Below, in pieces: positions 52,339 to 62,390 of a stretch of DNA of 64,000 nt. Within the stretch, counting starts at the first letter, position 1. Each line of letters opens with the position of its first letter. The DNA lies in the NCBI GenBank assembly GCA_933822405.4, contig CAKOGP040002313.1, positions 381,118-445,117 on the forward strand, in the 5' to 3' direction. Below the pieces are notes generated by a model that worked only from the letters and a program-made list of their open reading frames with translations, did not search any database and was not told where the DNA came from. This DNA is from Cylindrotheca closterium (lineage: Eukaryota > Bacillariophyta > Bacillariophyceae > Bacillariales > Bacillariaceae). A program made the translations under genes and the position numbers.

Positions 52339-53649
52339 ATGATGATGCAGCAAAGACATGCCTTCAATGTTTTGTATGTATTCCTGATTGTTGGTGTATG
52401 CTCAATACATGGTGTTGAGTCCAAAAAGGAGAAAAAGACAAAAGATCCGACACTTGCGCCATCTTTTGCTCCATCCACATCTTATCCGTCGGGGTTGCCA
52501 TCTTCACCGCCTACACTGTGGCCGTCTACCGAGCCAACCAAGCGTCCGACATTAGGACCAACCTCGTCGCCAACTAAGCTGCCATCAGGGCTACCAACAG
52601 AACAGCCAACAGAACTACCAACAAGTAAGCCAACAACTAGGAAGCCAACATCCAAGCCAACAGAATCACCGATATCAGTACGGACAGAACTCCCCACTTT
52701 GGCACCAACGTGGGACTCATCACAATTTCCTTCCAGCGGAATCCCAACGGTACAACCTACTGCTGAAACAACTAACACTCCGAGTCCCACAAGTCACCTT
52801 TCAGAACCGTCTAACGGTCTGAACATTCCTGTACCAAGAATACAAATGGCATTGATTTTGAGCGCAGACGACATGACAGATGTTGCTTCCGATAGCCTCC
52901 AAAATCACATATCAAGCTTCATCACTGTCTTGTTGGAAACGAAGACTGGGATTGAAGCAGTTGATATGGTCTCTCTAGAACTTGATGTTGTTCCCTCGAC
53001 ATTCATGCGGCAGAAGATCGAATCCGGTTTCAGCATAAAGATTGAAGGCATGATGCAAAATACGCGTGGTATGGCAACGAAAGAAAGTGTACGAGAGAAA
53101 GTTGTAGAATACTTTTCAGCAAGTGGAGTCGATGATCTGGAGACATTCCTCCATGGAAAGTCGATTGCGTCGGCAAGTGTCGGGGAGCTTTATGTTGATG
53201 GTATTGTTGCTTTCCTATACAAGGAAGATGGTGAGACTGCAACAGCTGCAAGAACTCGAGACAACAATGATGATGTGCCTTTTACACGAACCGGATTGTT
53301 TGCCATTCTCGTGGGAGCAGTCAATGTATTATTCGTCACTTGTTCCATTTACTTTTATCGCCAAAACTATGGCACTGGGTCCTCTGTCAAGTACCGAAGT
53401 ATCCTTCCAAAGCTCCGACAGAACACTTCCACAACAAGTCCAACCGAGCAGCACCACACTGATAGCGAAAGCCAAAATTCAAGAGACATATCAGTCCACT
53501 TGTCCATGCATGAGTTGGAGCCCAGCACTTTCCATCGAGTGGACTCGTATCAGGAATATGATCCAACGAGACTTGACCGAATTATCTCGGATGCCAAGTG
53601 CCAAGGCAAAAAGAAACGTGGTAGTAATGCTTTTTCAAAAAAGCGGTAG
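52339..53649 (+). CDS. PT-repeat cell-surface protein with membrane anchor
   Basis: Intronless, 436 residues from MMMQQRHAF. A signal peptide (FNVLYVFLIVGVCSIHGVES) leads to about 130 residues of Pro/Thr/Ser repeat (PTxxPT, as in PTLGPTSSPTKLPS and PTSKPTTRKPTSKPT). A structured segment of about 150 residues follows (FITVLLETKTGIEAVDMVSLELD, VVEYFSASGVDDLETFLH), then one transmembrane helix (LFAILVGAVNVLFVTCSIYFY) and a Ser-rich cytosolic tail. PT-rich ectodomains are common in diatom cell-wall and adhesion proteins and are likely O-glycosylated. The internal domain is not recognised. Confidence 0.75.
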   Translation: MMMQQRHAFNVLYVFLIVGVCSIHGVESKKEKKTKDPTLAPSFAPSTSYPSGLPSSPPTLWPSTEPTKRPTLGPTSSPTKLPSGLPTEQPTELPTSKPTTRKPTSKPTESPISVRTELPTLAPTWDSSQFPSSGIPTVQPTAETTNTPSPTSHLSEPSNGLNIPVPRIQMALILSADDMTDVASDSLQNHISSFITVLLETKTGIEAVDMVSLELDVVPSTFMRQKIESGFSIKIEGMMQNTRGMATKESVREKVVEYFSASGVDDLETFLHGKSIASASVGELYVDGIVAFLYKEDGETATAARTRDNNDDVPFTRTGLFAILVGAVNVLFVTCSIYFYRQNYGTGSSVKYRSILPKLRQNTSTTSPTEQHHTDSESQNSRDISVHLSMHELEPSTFHRVDSYQEYDPTRLDRIISDAKCQGKKKRGSNAFSKKR

Positions 53650-53746
53650 TAATCAATTGCATTCGGCCTAGTCGAATGTCTATCATGACGTCACAAGCGC
53701 ATTTTTTTCCCGTAACTTTCTACGCAAATTCTGAGAGACATTTCCA

Positions 53747-54499
53747 ATGGCCAGGAATGATGTCAGTCGCATTTTGTGGCCTCCAGCCCGCCCCTCATTT
53801 TTGCTGAAGATACATGTCCCAGCTGAGGCAACAATGGAGGGAATTAAGAGCATTTCATCCATGGGTGTCTACCCCGTGGCCGCCTTCGGTTTGCTGGGAA
53901 TCGAAAGATTGCTTTATGGATACGTATACCACTTCCCATCGCATTTCAAGACGGAAGTAAAAAAGGGTACCTTCGGAAAGGCAATCCAAGAGGAACCGCT
54001 GTACTGGAAGTGCTTTATGCAATTGGGAATATACGTTAAAGTCTTCCAATACTCGGTCTGCTCCTACGATCTTCTGAAACGCTGTACCTTGACGAATCCT
54101 ATTTGGGATGCAGCAAATGCGGGTGATTCGAGTGTTTTTCTCGATCAGGTTACATCTTCTCAAGGCAAGAACTTTTGGGCAGGATTGGGCCTCATTGGTG
54201 TTGGACAATTCTTGAATTATTCCGTGTTCAAGGCATTGGGAGGCATCGGTGTATATTATGGATGGGAGCTAGGCTACAAGGTGGAACGTGTCACCGCCTT
54301 CCCGTACAACACCGGAATCAGCGACCCACAATACTGGGGAGTCCTCTCCACTATTTGGGGTGTCTACATCGCTCTAGGTGCATCATCAATGCAAACGGCA
54401 TGGATTGAAACCTTCTGGTACATTATGTCCATGAAGGTGATTGAAAGCCCAAGAGGCAAGAAGATCTTGGAGTTTTTGGGCTTCACGAACATGGGATAG
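53747..54499 (+). CDS. PEMT: Phospholipid N-methyltransferase (PEMT/Opi3 type)
   Basis: Intronless, 250 residues, four to five membrane helices. The characteristic block is FLNYSVFKALGGIGVYYGWELGYKVERVTAFPYN followed by DPQYWGVLSTIWGVYIAL, as in the phosphatidylethanolamine/phosphatidyl-N-methylethanolamine methyltransferases of the ER. They transfer methyl groups from SAM to the amino head group, leading to phosphatidylcholine. The final segment (WIETFWYIMSMKVIE) matches the C-terminal conserved stretch. An alternative start lies at 53834. It sits beside other lipid-type genes. Confidence 0.87.
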   Translation: MARNDVSRILWPPARPSFLLKIHVPAEATMEGIKSISSMGVYPVAAFGLLGIERLLYGYVYHFPSHFKTEVKKGTFGKAIQEEPLYWKCFMQLGIYVKVFQYSVCSYDLLKRCTLTNPIWDAANAGDSSVFLDQVTSSQGKNFWAGLGLIGVGQFLNYSVFKALGGIGVYYGWELGYKVERVTAFPYNTGISDPQYWGVLSTIWGVYIALGASSMQTAWIETFWYIMSMKVIESPRGKKILEFLGFTNMG

Positions 54500-54984
54500 A
54501 AAATAGAAGCTGTACAATTATGAGAAAATTTATGTTGAAGTTTCCGTCTTGTCGACTGGAGCAGGCATATGTTACACAATAACCGCAACAATTATATCCA
54601 ATCTCTGGGGAGCCACGACATACAGTTTGGTTGGTGTCTTTTCCAGCACTGTACCAATCTCGAGAATCGACTATTGCGATTTTATGAGAGCATCTAAACT
54701 ATTGTAAAGCATCTGGGTTTGCAATTCAAATTCAAATGCAGCAAAATAGGAATACTCGCGGTTGTAGAGCCTTCTTTTTTATGGTATCAACTGCACCGCG
54801 TGTGACAACCTCACTTCTGTCTTTCTACCTGCTATGACTTTTTGTCTTGAGGATCCAACAACACACTTCTCAAAAATCCGTGGGCATTTGGGGCCAACTT
54901 CCAATCTCTCTCTACCATCGTATCCTTCCTGTATAATGCAACTATGCATGTTTTAGATATTAATATTTCTTCTTGTACAATAGT
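54500..54984. other. Convergent intergenic region (485 bp)
   Basis: Lies between the facing ends of the PEMT-type and the aminotransferase genes. AT-rich; no gene, repeat or RNA seen. Confidence 0.4.
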
Positions 54985-57476
54985 TTAGTCTACTTTCGTC
55001 ACCTTCTTGGTATACAAGTCAAGCTTGTAAATAGCCTTGTGGTCTTTGACATCCATGAAACACTTGGGATTGATAACGGCGTATTGCCAGAAATCAAGAA
55101 TATCTGTGAAAGGATCAGTCAAGATCTTCAATAGCCAGGACATTCCTCGGATGAAGCCATACTCGTAGGTGATTTGAACTGCGTGGGGTGCGATCGTGAA
55201 GAGAGCCACGATGCTCACGTACTGATCCAACCCAAATTCAATTGTGACGTATTGTGAGATCTTTTCCCAGAATGCCGCGCGGTTGTGGTAGACAATAGCA
55301 GCAAAAGCCAAAAAGACAACAGCTTCCTTCTTGGAAGCATCCTTGTGTCCGAACTTGAGCTTTTCGATATCTTTATCTTGGTGTTCGTAAAAAAAGTGAC
55401 CAGATTGACGGACAACGTGAGTCAAAAAGAACCACAAGCATCCTTCGACTGGGTGTCCCATATAGATCATTGGGTAGGCAACCAAGATCATAAACACCGA
55501 ACTCCAAAAGTGGCCACACTTGTTGACGGGATGATTGTGACTGACATCAATATCAATCTTCTTGTCCAACATGATTTGATCGTAAAACAGCTTCAAGTAG
55601 TTGAGAGTGAAACGTCCAGCCAATTTCATAATCATGGACTTTTTGTTCTTTTGTGGCTCAAAATATCCATCGTTTTTCATCTTCTTGGCAGCTTCGACAA
55701 ACTTTTGGGCAACCTTGTCCAAATCGGCTACTGTAGTGTCAGCATTCAAGTTGAATTTTCCAGTCGAATAGTTACCAAGGAAGACACCCTCTGCCATGAG
55801 GTATTGTGGGTATCGGCTGTTGAACAAACTTCCAACCAAGTAGTTGATGCTGAAAGTGTTGCTAAAGTTGTGGATTCGAACAGGCAAGTTTTCCTTTTCG
55901 TACATACCATTCAACTTGGTGGAGAAGGCATCGAATCTTTCCACCATGGACGTCAAAGTTTTCTTGACGGGCTCCTTGATGAAACTGTCCTTGTTGATTG
56001 CCTCTAGAAAGACGTTAGAGGCAACCAAACCACCATGCCAGGCGGCAAGAGTTCCGACAGTCTTGTTGACTTGAAGCAAGAACTTCTTGTCGTAAGTGTT
56101 GAGGTATCCCCGACGTCCGAGGACCATACTCAAGGGATATCCAGCAGCCACACCCTTGCCCAAGACCATGACATCAGGTTCCAGTGCCTTTCCTTGGTAA
56201 GTAAAGTAGTCCTTGGAGAATAGTTCGGGAGTACGAAAGGCAAAGTAGATATCATCCACGATAAAAGCCATCTTGGTCAAGTACTTGGTGCAGTAACGGC
56301 ACTTTTCTTGAAGAGAATGCAACCATTGGGCATATTCTTCCCGAGAAGTAGCTTGACGGACACGTGTTCCCATGTTTAGTTTTTCACCGGGAGGACTAGG
56401 CTTGTTGATTCCAGTAAAGTGTTGCATGGGGTTGACAACGACACCAGCAATGCGGAAGTGGTACTTTTCAATAAAATCCAACGACTCTTGGGAGCATTCC
56501 TTGAGGTAAATGACCTTTTGGGAATTCAAAAAGTCCACTCCCGAAACGTGTCCATGGTAGGCAGACGAGAATCGCACAATAAAGTCCCCAACTCCACGAG
56601 TGGAAGCACGAACATCCTTAAAGGCAGCATCCATGGCTTCGGAACCAGAAAGAGAATAACGAACCTGAATTGAAGTGAAATGAATCGAGTCGTTTTTGTT
56701 GTGTCGTGGAAAAAATGACCAAAAAAATTGCGTTTGTCAGATGATGATGATGATGATCGTTTGTTACAAACCAACAATGGCAAACATTCCATTCCACATT
56801 CTTCATAGATTCTTCTTACCTGATCAAATCCAGTCAATTCCAAAATGGCATTGGCATTCTTTTCCAATTCCGTGTTCAAGGCAATGGGAGCAAATCTCAA
56901 GCTGGATTCCTTGTTGTTTTCCAAATCCATGCGCTTGTTAATTTCCGTTTGAATGGGAGCATGAAAGTCCTTGCAACTTAATGTATGGACTGCATCTGAT
57001 CCACAATACAAGAGGGGATCGGTTTTCTCGTCGCCCGTATCGACCGTGACCAGGTGCATGCCACTGTCCGTGTCGACCCCAGTGACAAAGTTGCGCTTGG
57101 CGGGAGAGAATTCCAATTCCCGCAACAAGGGCATGCAGACCTTGGCCAGGGCAAAACGGCAGTCGACCAATTTAGGTTGCAACTCTTGTCCACGCTTGTT
57201 GTGAGTGGCACCACCGCCCAATTTGGAAGCCAAGTAGTCTTGTCCTTTCAAACGTTTTTCCAAGACTCCCGGAGCTGGGTCATCTAGTGTCAAGGTAGCC
57301 TCGACTCCAATGTCGGGTCCGTAATAAATAAAGGAACCCAAGAAATCCAAGACTTTGTATTTCAAATTGGAATGGCTCGCAAAGTCCATCCATTCACGCA
57401 AATGAGACCAGACCAACATGAAGGCCATGAAGGCAAACGTCACGGACAAGACGGGGTAGGTTTCCACAAGACTCAT
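54985..57476 (-). CDS. Membrane-anchored class III aminotransferase fused to an Mpo1/DUF962-like domain
   Basis: Two exons (56820-57476, 54985-56664), 778 residues. An N-terminal helix (VLSVTFAFMAFMLVW) anchors it. Residues about 80-560 form a class III PLP enzyme: VRYSLSGSEAMDAAFK, the AYHGH turn, AFIVDDIYFAFR and the Schiff-base lysine Lys389 in VMVLGKGVAAGYPLS, as in glutamate-semialdehyde-type aminotransferases. The last ~200 residues are polytopic with a His pattern, SHNHPVNKCGHF and QSGHFFYEHQDKD, matching the metal-binding His of Mpo1/DUF962, a 2-hydroxy-fatty-acid dioxygenase family. Reaction unknown; the fusion suggests linked amine and oxidative steps at a membrane. The aminotransferase call is firm, the tail less so. 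Confidence 0.8.
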
Positions 57477-58302
57477 GATATTGTAGCTGAAGCTGCTTGT
57501 GTTGCTAGTTTGTTTGCTTGTTGAAAAAGTCGTAGGAGGATAAAAAGTGAAAATATACTTCAAAGTGGACAAAGATACGGAGGGTTACGAATGAGAACCA
57601 ACACTACACCAATGCTACACCTCAGGTTTCGACGATGCGCTGCTGCAATGGATCCGATTCGGGTTTTGGTTGGACAACGGAGGCAAGAAAAAACCGTGCA
57701 AGCTAGATGGTCGTTTGAATCAAAAATTGCGCTCCGTTTAGCGCCACGCGCCCAAATTTGGAGTTCTGGTTGGTGGGATCCTTTGCCTTTGCTGACGTGT
57801 CCTTCCGTCGCTGCTTCACGGAGGACCTTTCATTTGAGTCCCACTAATCGAAACTAACGCGTGGCGAAGGAACCGTGAAAAAAAAGTCGTCTGAAATTTT
57901 GGCTCTGCGCGCCGTCCACACAACACGTCATCGTTTTACTCAAAGGCCTACGCAAGATTCGAAGATTCTCGCGCGGTTTGAACCGCGTGGCAAGATGCGA
58001 AGGAAAGGATTCGATTGGAGGAGGAGGAATGAACGAATGAGGAGATGACCAATCTGGTAGAGGTCGTACGTTTGTTTTACGCGCAAATGAGGCCAATGCT
58101 CCAACCCGCTCTCGCTCCGATCGGCCGAGGTCCAGCAAGAAAGAAAGAAAAGAAAGGATACTCTCGGTGTTACCACCAACCAACCACGATACACATCTTC
58201 AAACCCACGGTTTCACTGACGGTATTGCTTTTCCCGCAACCAGTATTATCATTATCACCATCACTATTATTAACAACAGCAAGACCAACAAGGAGAAGAA
58301 GA
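57477..58302. other. Divergent control region between the aminotransferase and GT4 genes
   Basis: 826 bases separate the two starts. The stretch has open frames without domains (57591-57857, and one extending the GT4 frame upstream to 58045). Shared promoter use is possible. I see no clear TATA element. Confidence 0.45.
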
Positions 58303-59694
58303 ATGTGCCAATCACAAGATAACATGCCAACCAGTATCATGGAGGATACTGGTTCAAGGCAACCCATGAAGGTTCTAGTCTGTTCCGAAAACGTTCCCCC
58401 ACAAGTCAATGGGATTGCTCGTCGCGTAGGACATTACGTGGAAGGATTGACCAACATGGGATGCGAAGTGGATCTGCTAAGTCCCGATAGCAAAGGCGTT
58501 TGGAGTCACGCCAATCCTTGGAACTTTACGGCTGCCATGATGTGCATTTTCCCTGGCTACTTTTTGCAATTGATGAACGAAACCTACGACGTTGTTCACG
58601 TAGTCATGCCGATGAACTTTTCTGGAATCTGGTTGCTGATTGGATACAAGCTGTTGCGACTCTTTACTCAAACTCAGAAGCCTGCCTTGGTCATCTCGTG
58701 GCACTGCAATTTGTTTGATTATGCCGAACACCACTTTCCAAAGGTCCTCGGGAGATTCCTCAAGTGGGCCTTCTTTGATGTCTTCATGTCGGTCTTGCCA
58801 GAGATCTCGGATCGGATCCTCACTCCCACCAGAGCCACTGAAACGGTGCTCACCAAGAAGTGGAACGAACACGGAAGCAACCGCACTGGAGTCTGCTACA
58901 CCGGATTGGATAAGTGTAACTTTACACCTGCCAACAAGCACACGGAAGCTGGCAAGATCTGGCAAGCAAGAAAGGACCGATACTTGCGAGAAACAAACAC
59001 CAAATACCTCCTTTTGTGCGTGGGACGCTTGAGTCCAGAAAAGGGAGTGGACGAACTGATCAAGTGCATGTCCGCGTTGAAGGACTGTGCTCTATGGTTG
59101 GTCGGTGACGGCCCAGATCGTCCCAAGTATGAAGCTCTGGCACAAGAACTCGGCATTCCAGTCCAATTCCTGGGATACCAAAAGGGAGAATCCTTGCATT
59201 CGGTCTACACCATGGCCGATGTCTTTGTCTGCCCTTCCACAACCGAAACCTTTGGTCAAACTGTCAACGAAGCCATTGCTTCCGAAGTCCGTGTGGCTCT
59301 ACCCACTGTCAAGGTCTTTACGGAAGCTTTTGGAGAACACATTCCTGCCGATGCCTTTTGGGAACCCATGAATCGCCAATCCATGGTCCAAGCCATTGAA
59401 CTCCAATTGAAACGTCTCCAAGAAGATTCGGACATTGGACGACCAGACGCCAACAAATTGCGTTCCTGGGAAGATGCCTGTGCCGAACTCAAAAAGGATT
59501 ATCAAGTGGCCGTCAACGTGGCCAGAACGCAACAAGATGAGTTGAGGTTACGAAAACGAACCATGTTCATCTTGCCAATCTGGATCATGTGCACCATTTT
59601 GGCGGCAAATTATGTCTACCTGCTGTCGTTGATTCGCACAGCTCTAGGTGGAATGTCATTACGATACTTTATCAAGACGACATTCTTTGAGTAA
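58303..59694 (+). CDS. GT4 glycosyltransferase, SQD2-like, membrane-anchored
   Basis: Intronless, 463 residues from the ATG giving MCQSQDNMPTS; the frame is open further upstream without family match. GT-B features: the N-terminal donor-fold start MKVLVCSENVPPQVNGIARRV, VISWHCNLFDYAEHHF in place of the SQD2 HTH loop, LLLCVGRLSPEKGVDELIK, and the E-x7-E motif in STTETFGQTVNEAIAS. A C-terminal helix (MFILPIWIMCTILAANYVYLL) anchors the protein. The closest functional group is SQD2 and related lipid glycosyltransferases, which act on diacylglycerol. The donor and acceptor are not known. Divergent from the aminotransferase gene. Confidence 0.8.
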   Translation: MCQSQDNMPTSIMEDTGSRQPMKVLVCSENVPPQVNGIARRVGHYVEGLTNMGCEVDLLSPDSKGVWSHANPWNFTAAMMCIFPGYFLQLMNETYDVVHVVMPMNFSGIWLLIGYKLLRLFTQTQKPALVISWHCNLFDYAEHHFPKVLGRFLKWAFFDVFMSVLPEISDRILTPTRATETVLTKKWNEHGSNRTGVCYTGLDKCNFTPANKHTEAGKIWQARKDRYLRETNTKYLLLCVGRLSPEKGVDELIKCMSALKDCALWLVGDGPDRPKYEALAQELGIPVQFLGYQKGESLHSVYTMADVFVCPSTTETFGQTVNEAIASEVRVALPTVKVFTEAFGEHIPADAFWEPMNRQSMVQAIELQLKRLQEDSDIGRPDANKLRSWEDACAELKKDYQVAVNVARTQQDELRLRKRTMFILPIWIMCTILAANYVYLLSLIRTALGGMSLRYFIKTTFFE

Positions 59695-60043
59695 AGCAAA
59701 ACAGAAAAGACGATTGCCATTTCTATTTTTTGCTTACGGAAAAGCAAGAAATGGTTGGTTGGCCGCGTGGAATGTCATTAACATCATCATCACTTTCATT
59801 TTATTATTATCCAACAAATTATCATCATCATCAGCATTGTAACAACTACCTAACAGTAAAAATCAAGTCAAGTGAAATCAAATCAAATCAAACAGTATAT
59901 CATCGATGATGCTATGATATGTGGTTGACTAGTGACTAAATGTAAAAAAGAACGTCAGCTTGGGACTATCTGTAATCGGACGAAAGGGAAACCTGAAGGT
60001 CCCATCATTGCTTGTTTATTTATTTATTATATATCTTGCTTAG
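59695..60043. other. Convergent intergenic region with simple repeats
   Basis: 349 bases between two facing gene ends. Contains ATC-rich runs (near 59786 and 59822) and a short array AAATC repeated with AAGTC (59864-59890), plus a poly-T/A stretch. No gene. Confidence 0.5.
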
Positions 60044-60757
60044 CTATTTACTAACATCCAGAATGGTCAGGTAGGCAGCTTGCAGACTCGTGTCCAAACT
60101 ACCCTTGATGATTTCATGTGACTCCAACGTAAGACTGCATTCCTTGGGTACCTTATTGGTGAAGAATTCAGCAATGTCCGCTTCATATGTCAATTGACCA
60201 AAGTCAATGGTAGTCAGATACTTGAGCAAAGGCTTGATGTATCCCAGCAATGGTGGACTCTTGCGTTGGTAGGTTTGAGTGACGTAAATTTTGAATTTCG
60301 TCAAGGGAATGACAACACGAAGGGCCTCGATAGGATCTGGCAAGAGAGTGAAAGAACCCGAAAAGTAGACAGCATCAAACACACCGTCCGTATCCTTGTT
60401 CAAATCGTACACACTCTTGTGAAAAACTTGCACAGAATCTTGAAGGCCTGCCTTTTCCAAAGCTACTTGGGCTTGAATGACATAATCTTTATCGTAGTCT
60501 ACTCCAACAATCTTCAATCCACGGTTCTTCACAATCGCCGAACAATTGATCAAGGCACCCGCAGTTCCAACTCCGACATCCAATAGGGTCGAGTTTTCTG
60601 GCAATTGGGAAAGGACGACTTCGTACCACTTGGTAGTCATGTGAAGGATCAAAGTATCATACACCTTGGATCGAAAGTATGCCAACATGTCATAGAACGG
60701 TGAGAATATCTTGGATATGATGGCGTTGGTCTGGGTTTGCACTTCGGTCGATGTCAT
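60044..60757 (-). CDS. Class I SAM methyltransferase, small-molecule or lipid type
   Basis: Intronless, 237 residues. The SAM motif NSTLLDVGVGTAGALINCSA and LKIVGVDYDKDYVIQA are clear, with VFDAVYFSGSFTLLPDPIEAL as motif III. The N-terminus (IISKIFSPFYDMLAYF) resembles the leading helices of UbiE/COQ5 and of BtaB-like N-methyltransferases that trimethylate a betaine-lipid head group. No organelle presequence. The substrate cannot be fixed by sequence. It lies on the same strand as the PSD-like gene, separated by 435 bases. Confidence 0.7.
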   Translation of the reverse strand: MTSTEVQTQTNAIISKIFSPFYDMLAYFRSKVYDTLILHMTTKWYEVVLSQLPENSTLLDVGVGTAGALINCSAIVKNRGLKIVGVDYDKDYVIQAQVALEKAGLQDSVQVFHKSVYDLNKDTDGVFDAVYFSGSFTLLPDPIEALRVVIPLTKFKIYVTQTYQRKSPPLLGYIKPLLKYLTTIDFGQLTYEADIAEFFTNKVPKECSLTLESHEIIKGSLDTSLQAAYLTILDVSK

Positions 60758-61192
60758 TGTTCAGGTGGATAATGATAGCTTTTGCTTTTTTGTTTTTTTG
60801 TTTTTTTGTGACAAAAATGCGGTTGTATGAATTTGGGTTGGTTTCGTCATTCAGAAAATTTCCCCCATAACGACCCAAACGGGGGACGACTTGGGTCTTG
60901 CACGAAAAATATGGCCATTATACTACCTGCATTATATAAAATAGGTATCGTATGGTACGCATGGTAAGGATTAATACAAAAGTTTGTCCACGCGGTTTCC
61001 TGTTGTCATCATCCCGACCTGTATCATATCGTAGTATAATGCGTAAAGGCTAGGTGAAAAGAGCTCAATCGAGTAGAAGAAATTCGAAATGATGTCGTGA
61101 CAACGATTAAAAAATATGTGTAAATCCTTCTTGAAAAAGAGCACTTCCACGAGAAGTTTACTTGTAGGTTCAATCGAAATCTACAAATGTGA
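60758..61192. other. Intergenic region (435 bp)
   Basis: Contains repeated T7G-type runs directly upstream of the methyltransferase start (60784-60808) and an AT-rich TATATAAAAT near 60934. No gene was recognised. Confidence 0.45.
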
Positions 61193-62209
61193 TTAACTTG
61201 CAAAATTGGCCAAATTTTCTCCAAACAAGAGCTCCATTGGAAGATCTTCTCCGTCTTCTGTCTTGGCTTGCAACAACTTTGAGTCAATTGATAGAGGAGT
61301 GTTTGAGAATAAGCAGAAGGCACTTCCACCGGCACGGAAGGTTCCCAAATCAGTTCCCTTCTCCACCCATTTATCTTGAATGGTACTGTCGTATTCAATG
61401 GTATTTACTCCAATACCACCAATAATAACCATGGCTACTCTTCTCTTTTGCTTGTCTTCTAAGACCACAATCAAGCGTTTGTTCTTGTTCAAAATGTTGA
61501 AGCGGCCGCCAAAGAACTTCACCGAGGCAGAGTCAACTTCGGCATCTTCCATCGAGCAGTGGATGCATTTTCCGGAAAAGGGGGCATGGAATCGGTGATA
61601 ATCTTTTGGTGAGAGGTATCCCAAAAACACGTGGTTCTTGGAGTAAGCATCCAAGTCTTCGGTCGGGAACAATCCAACATCTTTCAGAGCATAGTCGCAA
61701 CCTTTCACTACCAATCTAGTGAATTCTTCATTATCACCATGAACTGTAATGGTGGAGCATGCTGGTGAAATAATGACGCTTTCACCCATGGGAGGAGGAT
61801 TGGTGTACCGACGAGAGAAAAAGTCATTCAAGCACTTGTATTCGGTAATGGGCTTTTCCCAAATCCAAGGCTCTTGCTGAATCTGTAAACGCTCGCAAAA
61901 GTCAGTGATTTCTTTCTCCGCTTCCTCAGGTGAAGCGAAGGACTTATCCCAGCTATTCTGGAACTTGGTAAAGGCGCGAATGATAAAGTTAATGAAGAAA
62001 TTGTCAGTTCCAAACAAGGCCAAATCGAAGAGCATTGTTGCAAAGACAGCTTCGACCATGGTCATTCGAGGCTTTGTTTTTATCGCTTGGGTCTTGGGGA
62101 CGAAGACAGTCAGATCAGACGCATTGTATCTGATTCTATCGCTCCACACTGTGGGCAGGATACGGACGAGGCCGTGGGCAACTCTATCCAAGATTGCAAA
62201 GGCTAACAT
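61193..62209 (-). CDS. Phosphatidylserine-decarboxylase-family protein with altered motif
   Basis: Intronless, 338 residues. Family order is complete: CLNDFFSRRYTNPPP, IISPACSTITVHG, VVKGCDYALKDVGLF, LSPKDYHRFHAPFSGK, VAMVIIGGIGVNTI and the cleavage site DLGTFRAGGSAFCLF. His205/His208 and the pyruvoyl-forming Gly-Ser (Gly295-Ser296) are kept. At the first catalytic position the usual SPxDG reads SPACS (Cys151), so the self-processing Asp appears missing. PSD family members make phosphatidylethanolamine, and some relatives (PsiD-type) decarboxylate free amino acids. No transit peptide is clear. Activity on phosphatidylserine is uncertain for that reason. Confidence 0.82.
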   Translation of the reverse strand: MLAFAILDRVAHGLVRILPTVWSDRIRYNASDLTVFVPKTQAIKTKPRMTMVEAVFATMLFDLALFGTDNFFINFIIRAFTKFQNSWDKSFASPEEAEKEITDFCERLQIQQEPWIWEKPITEYKCLNDFFSRRYTNPPPMGESVIISPACSTITVHGDNEEFTRLVVKGCDYALKDVGLFPTEDLDAYSKNHVFLGYLSPKDYHRFHAPFSGKCIHCSMEDAEVDSASVKFFGGRFNILNKNKRLIVVLEDKQKRRVAMVIIGGIGVNTIEYDSTIQDKWVEKGTDLGTFRAGGSAFCLFSNTPLSIDSKLLQAKTEDGEDLPMELLFGENLANFAS

Positions 62210-62390
62210 GATGTGTGCAAGTGATAGTAATTGTGCTTTGGTTTTTGGGGTGAGGTCAGTTTTCCGATTTGAGACTAAGTATGTCTCGCGACCAAAAACG
62301 TCAGCATCTCATCCAAGTCACGTCAACCAAGCCAACTCAACAAACAATTCTGATCTGCTTGAAAGAAAAGATTACAAAATCAACAATGAG

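Noticed and set aside
57591..57857. 88-residue frame in the aminotransferase/GT4 spacer
   Set aside because: Arg-rich chance frame without domain; likely non-coding.
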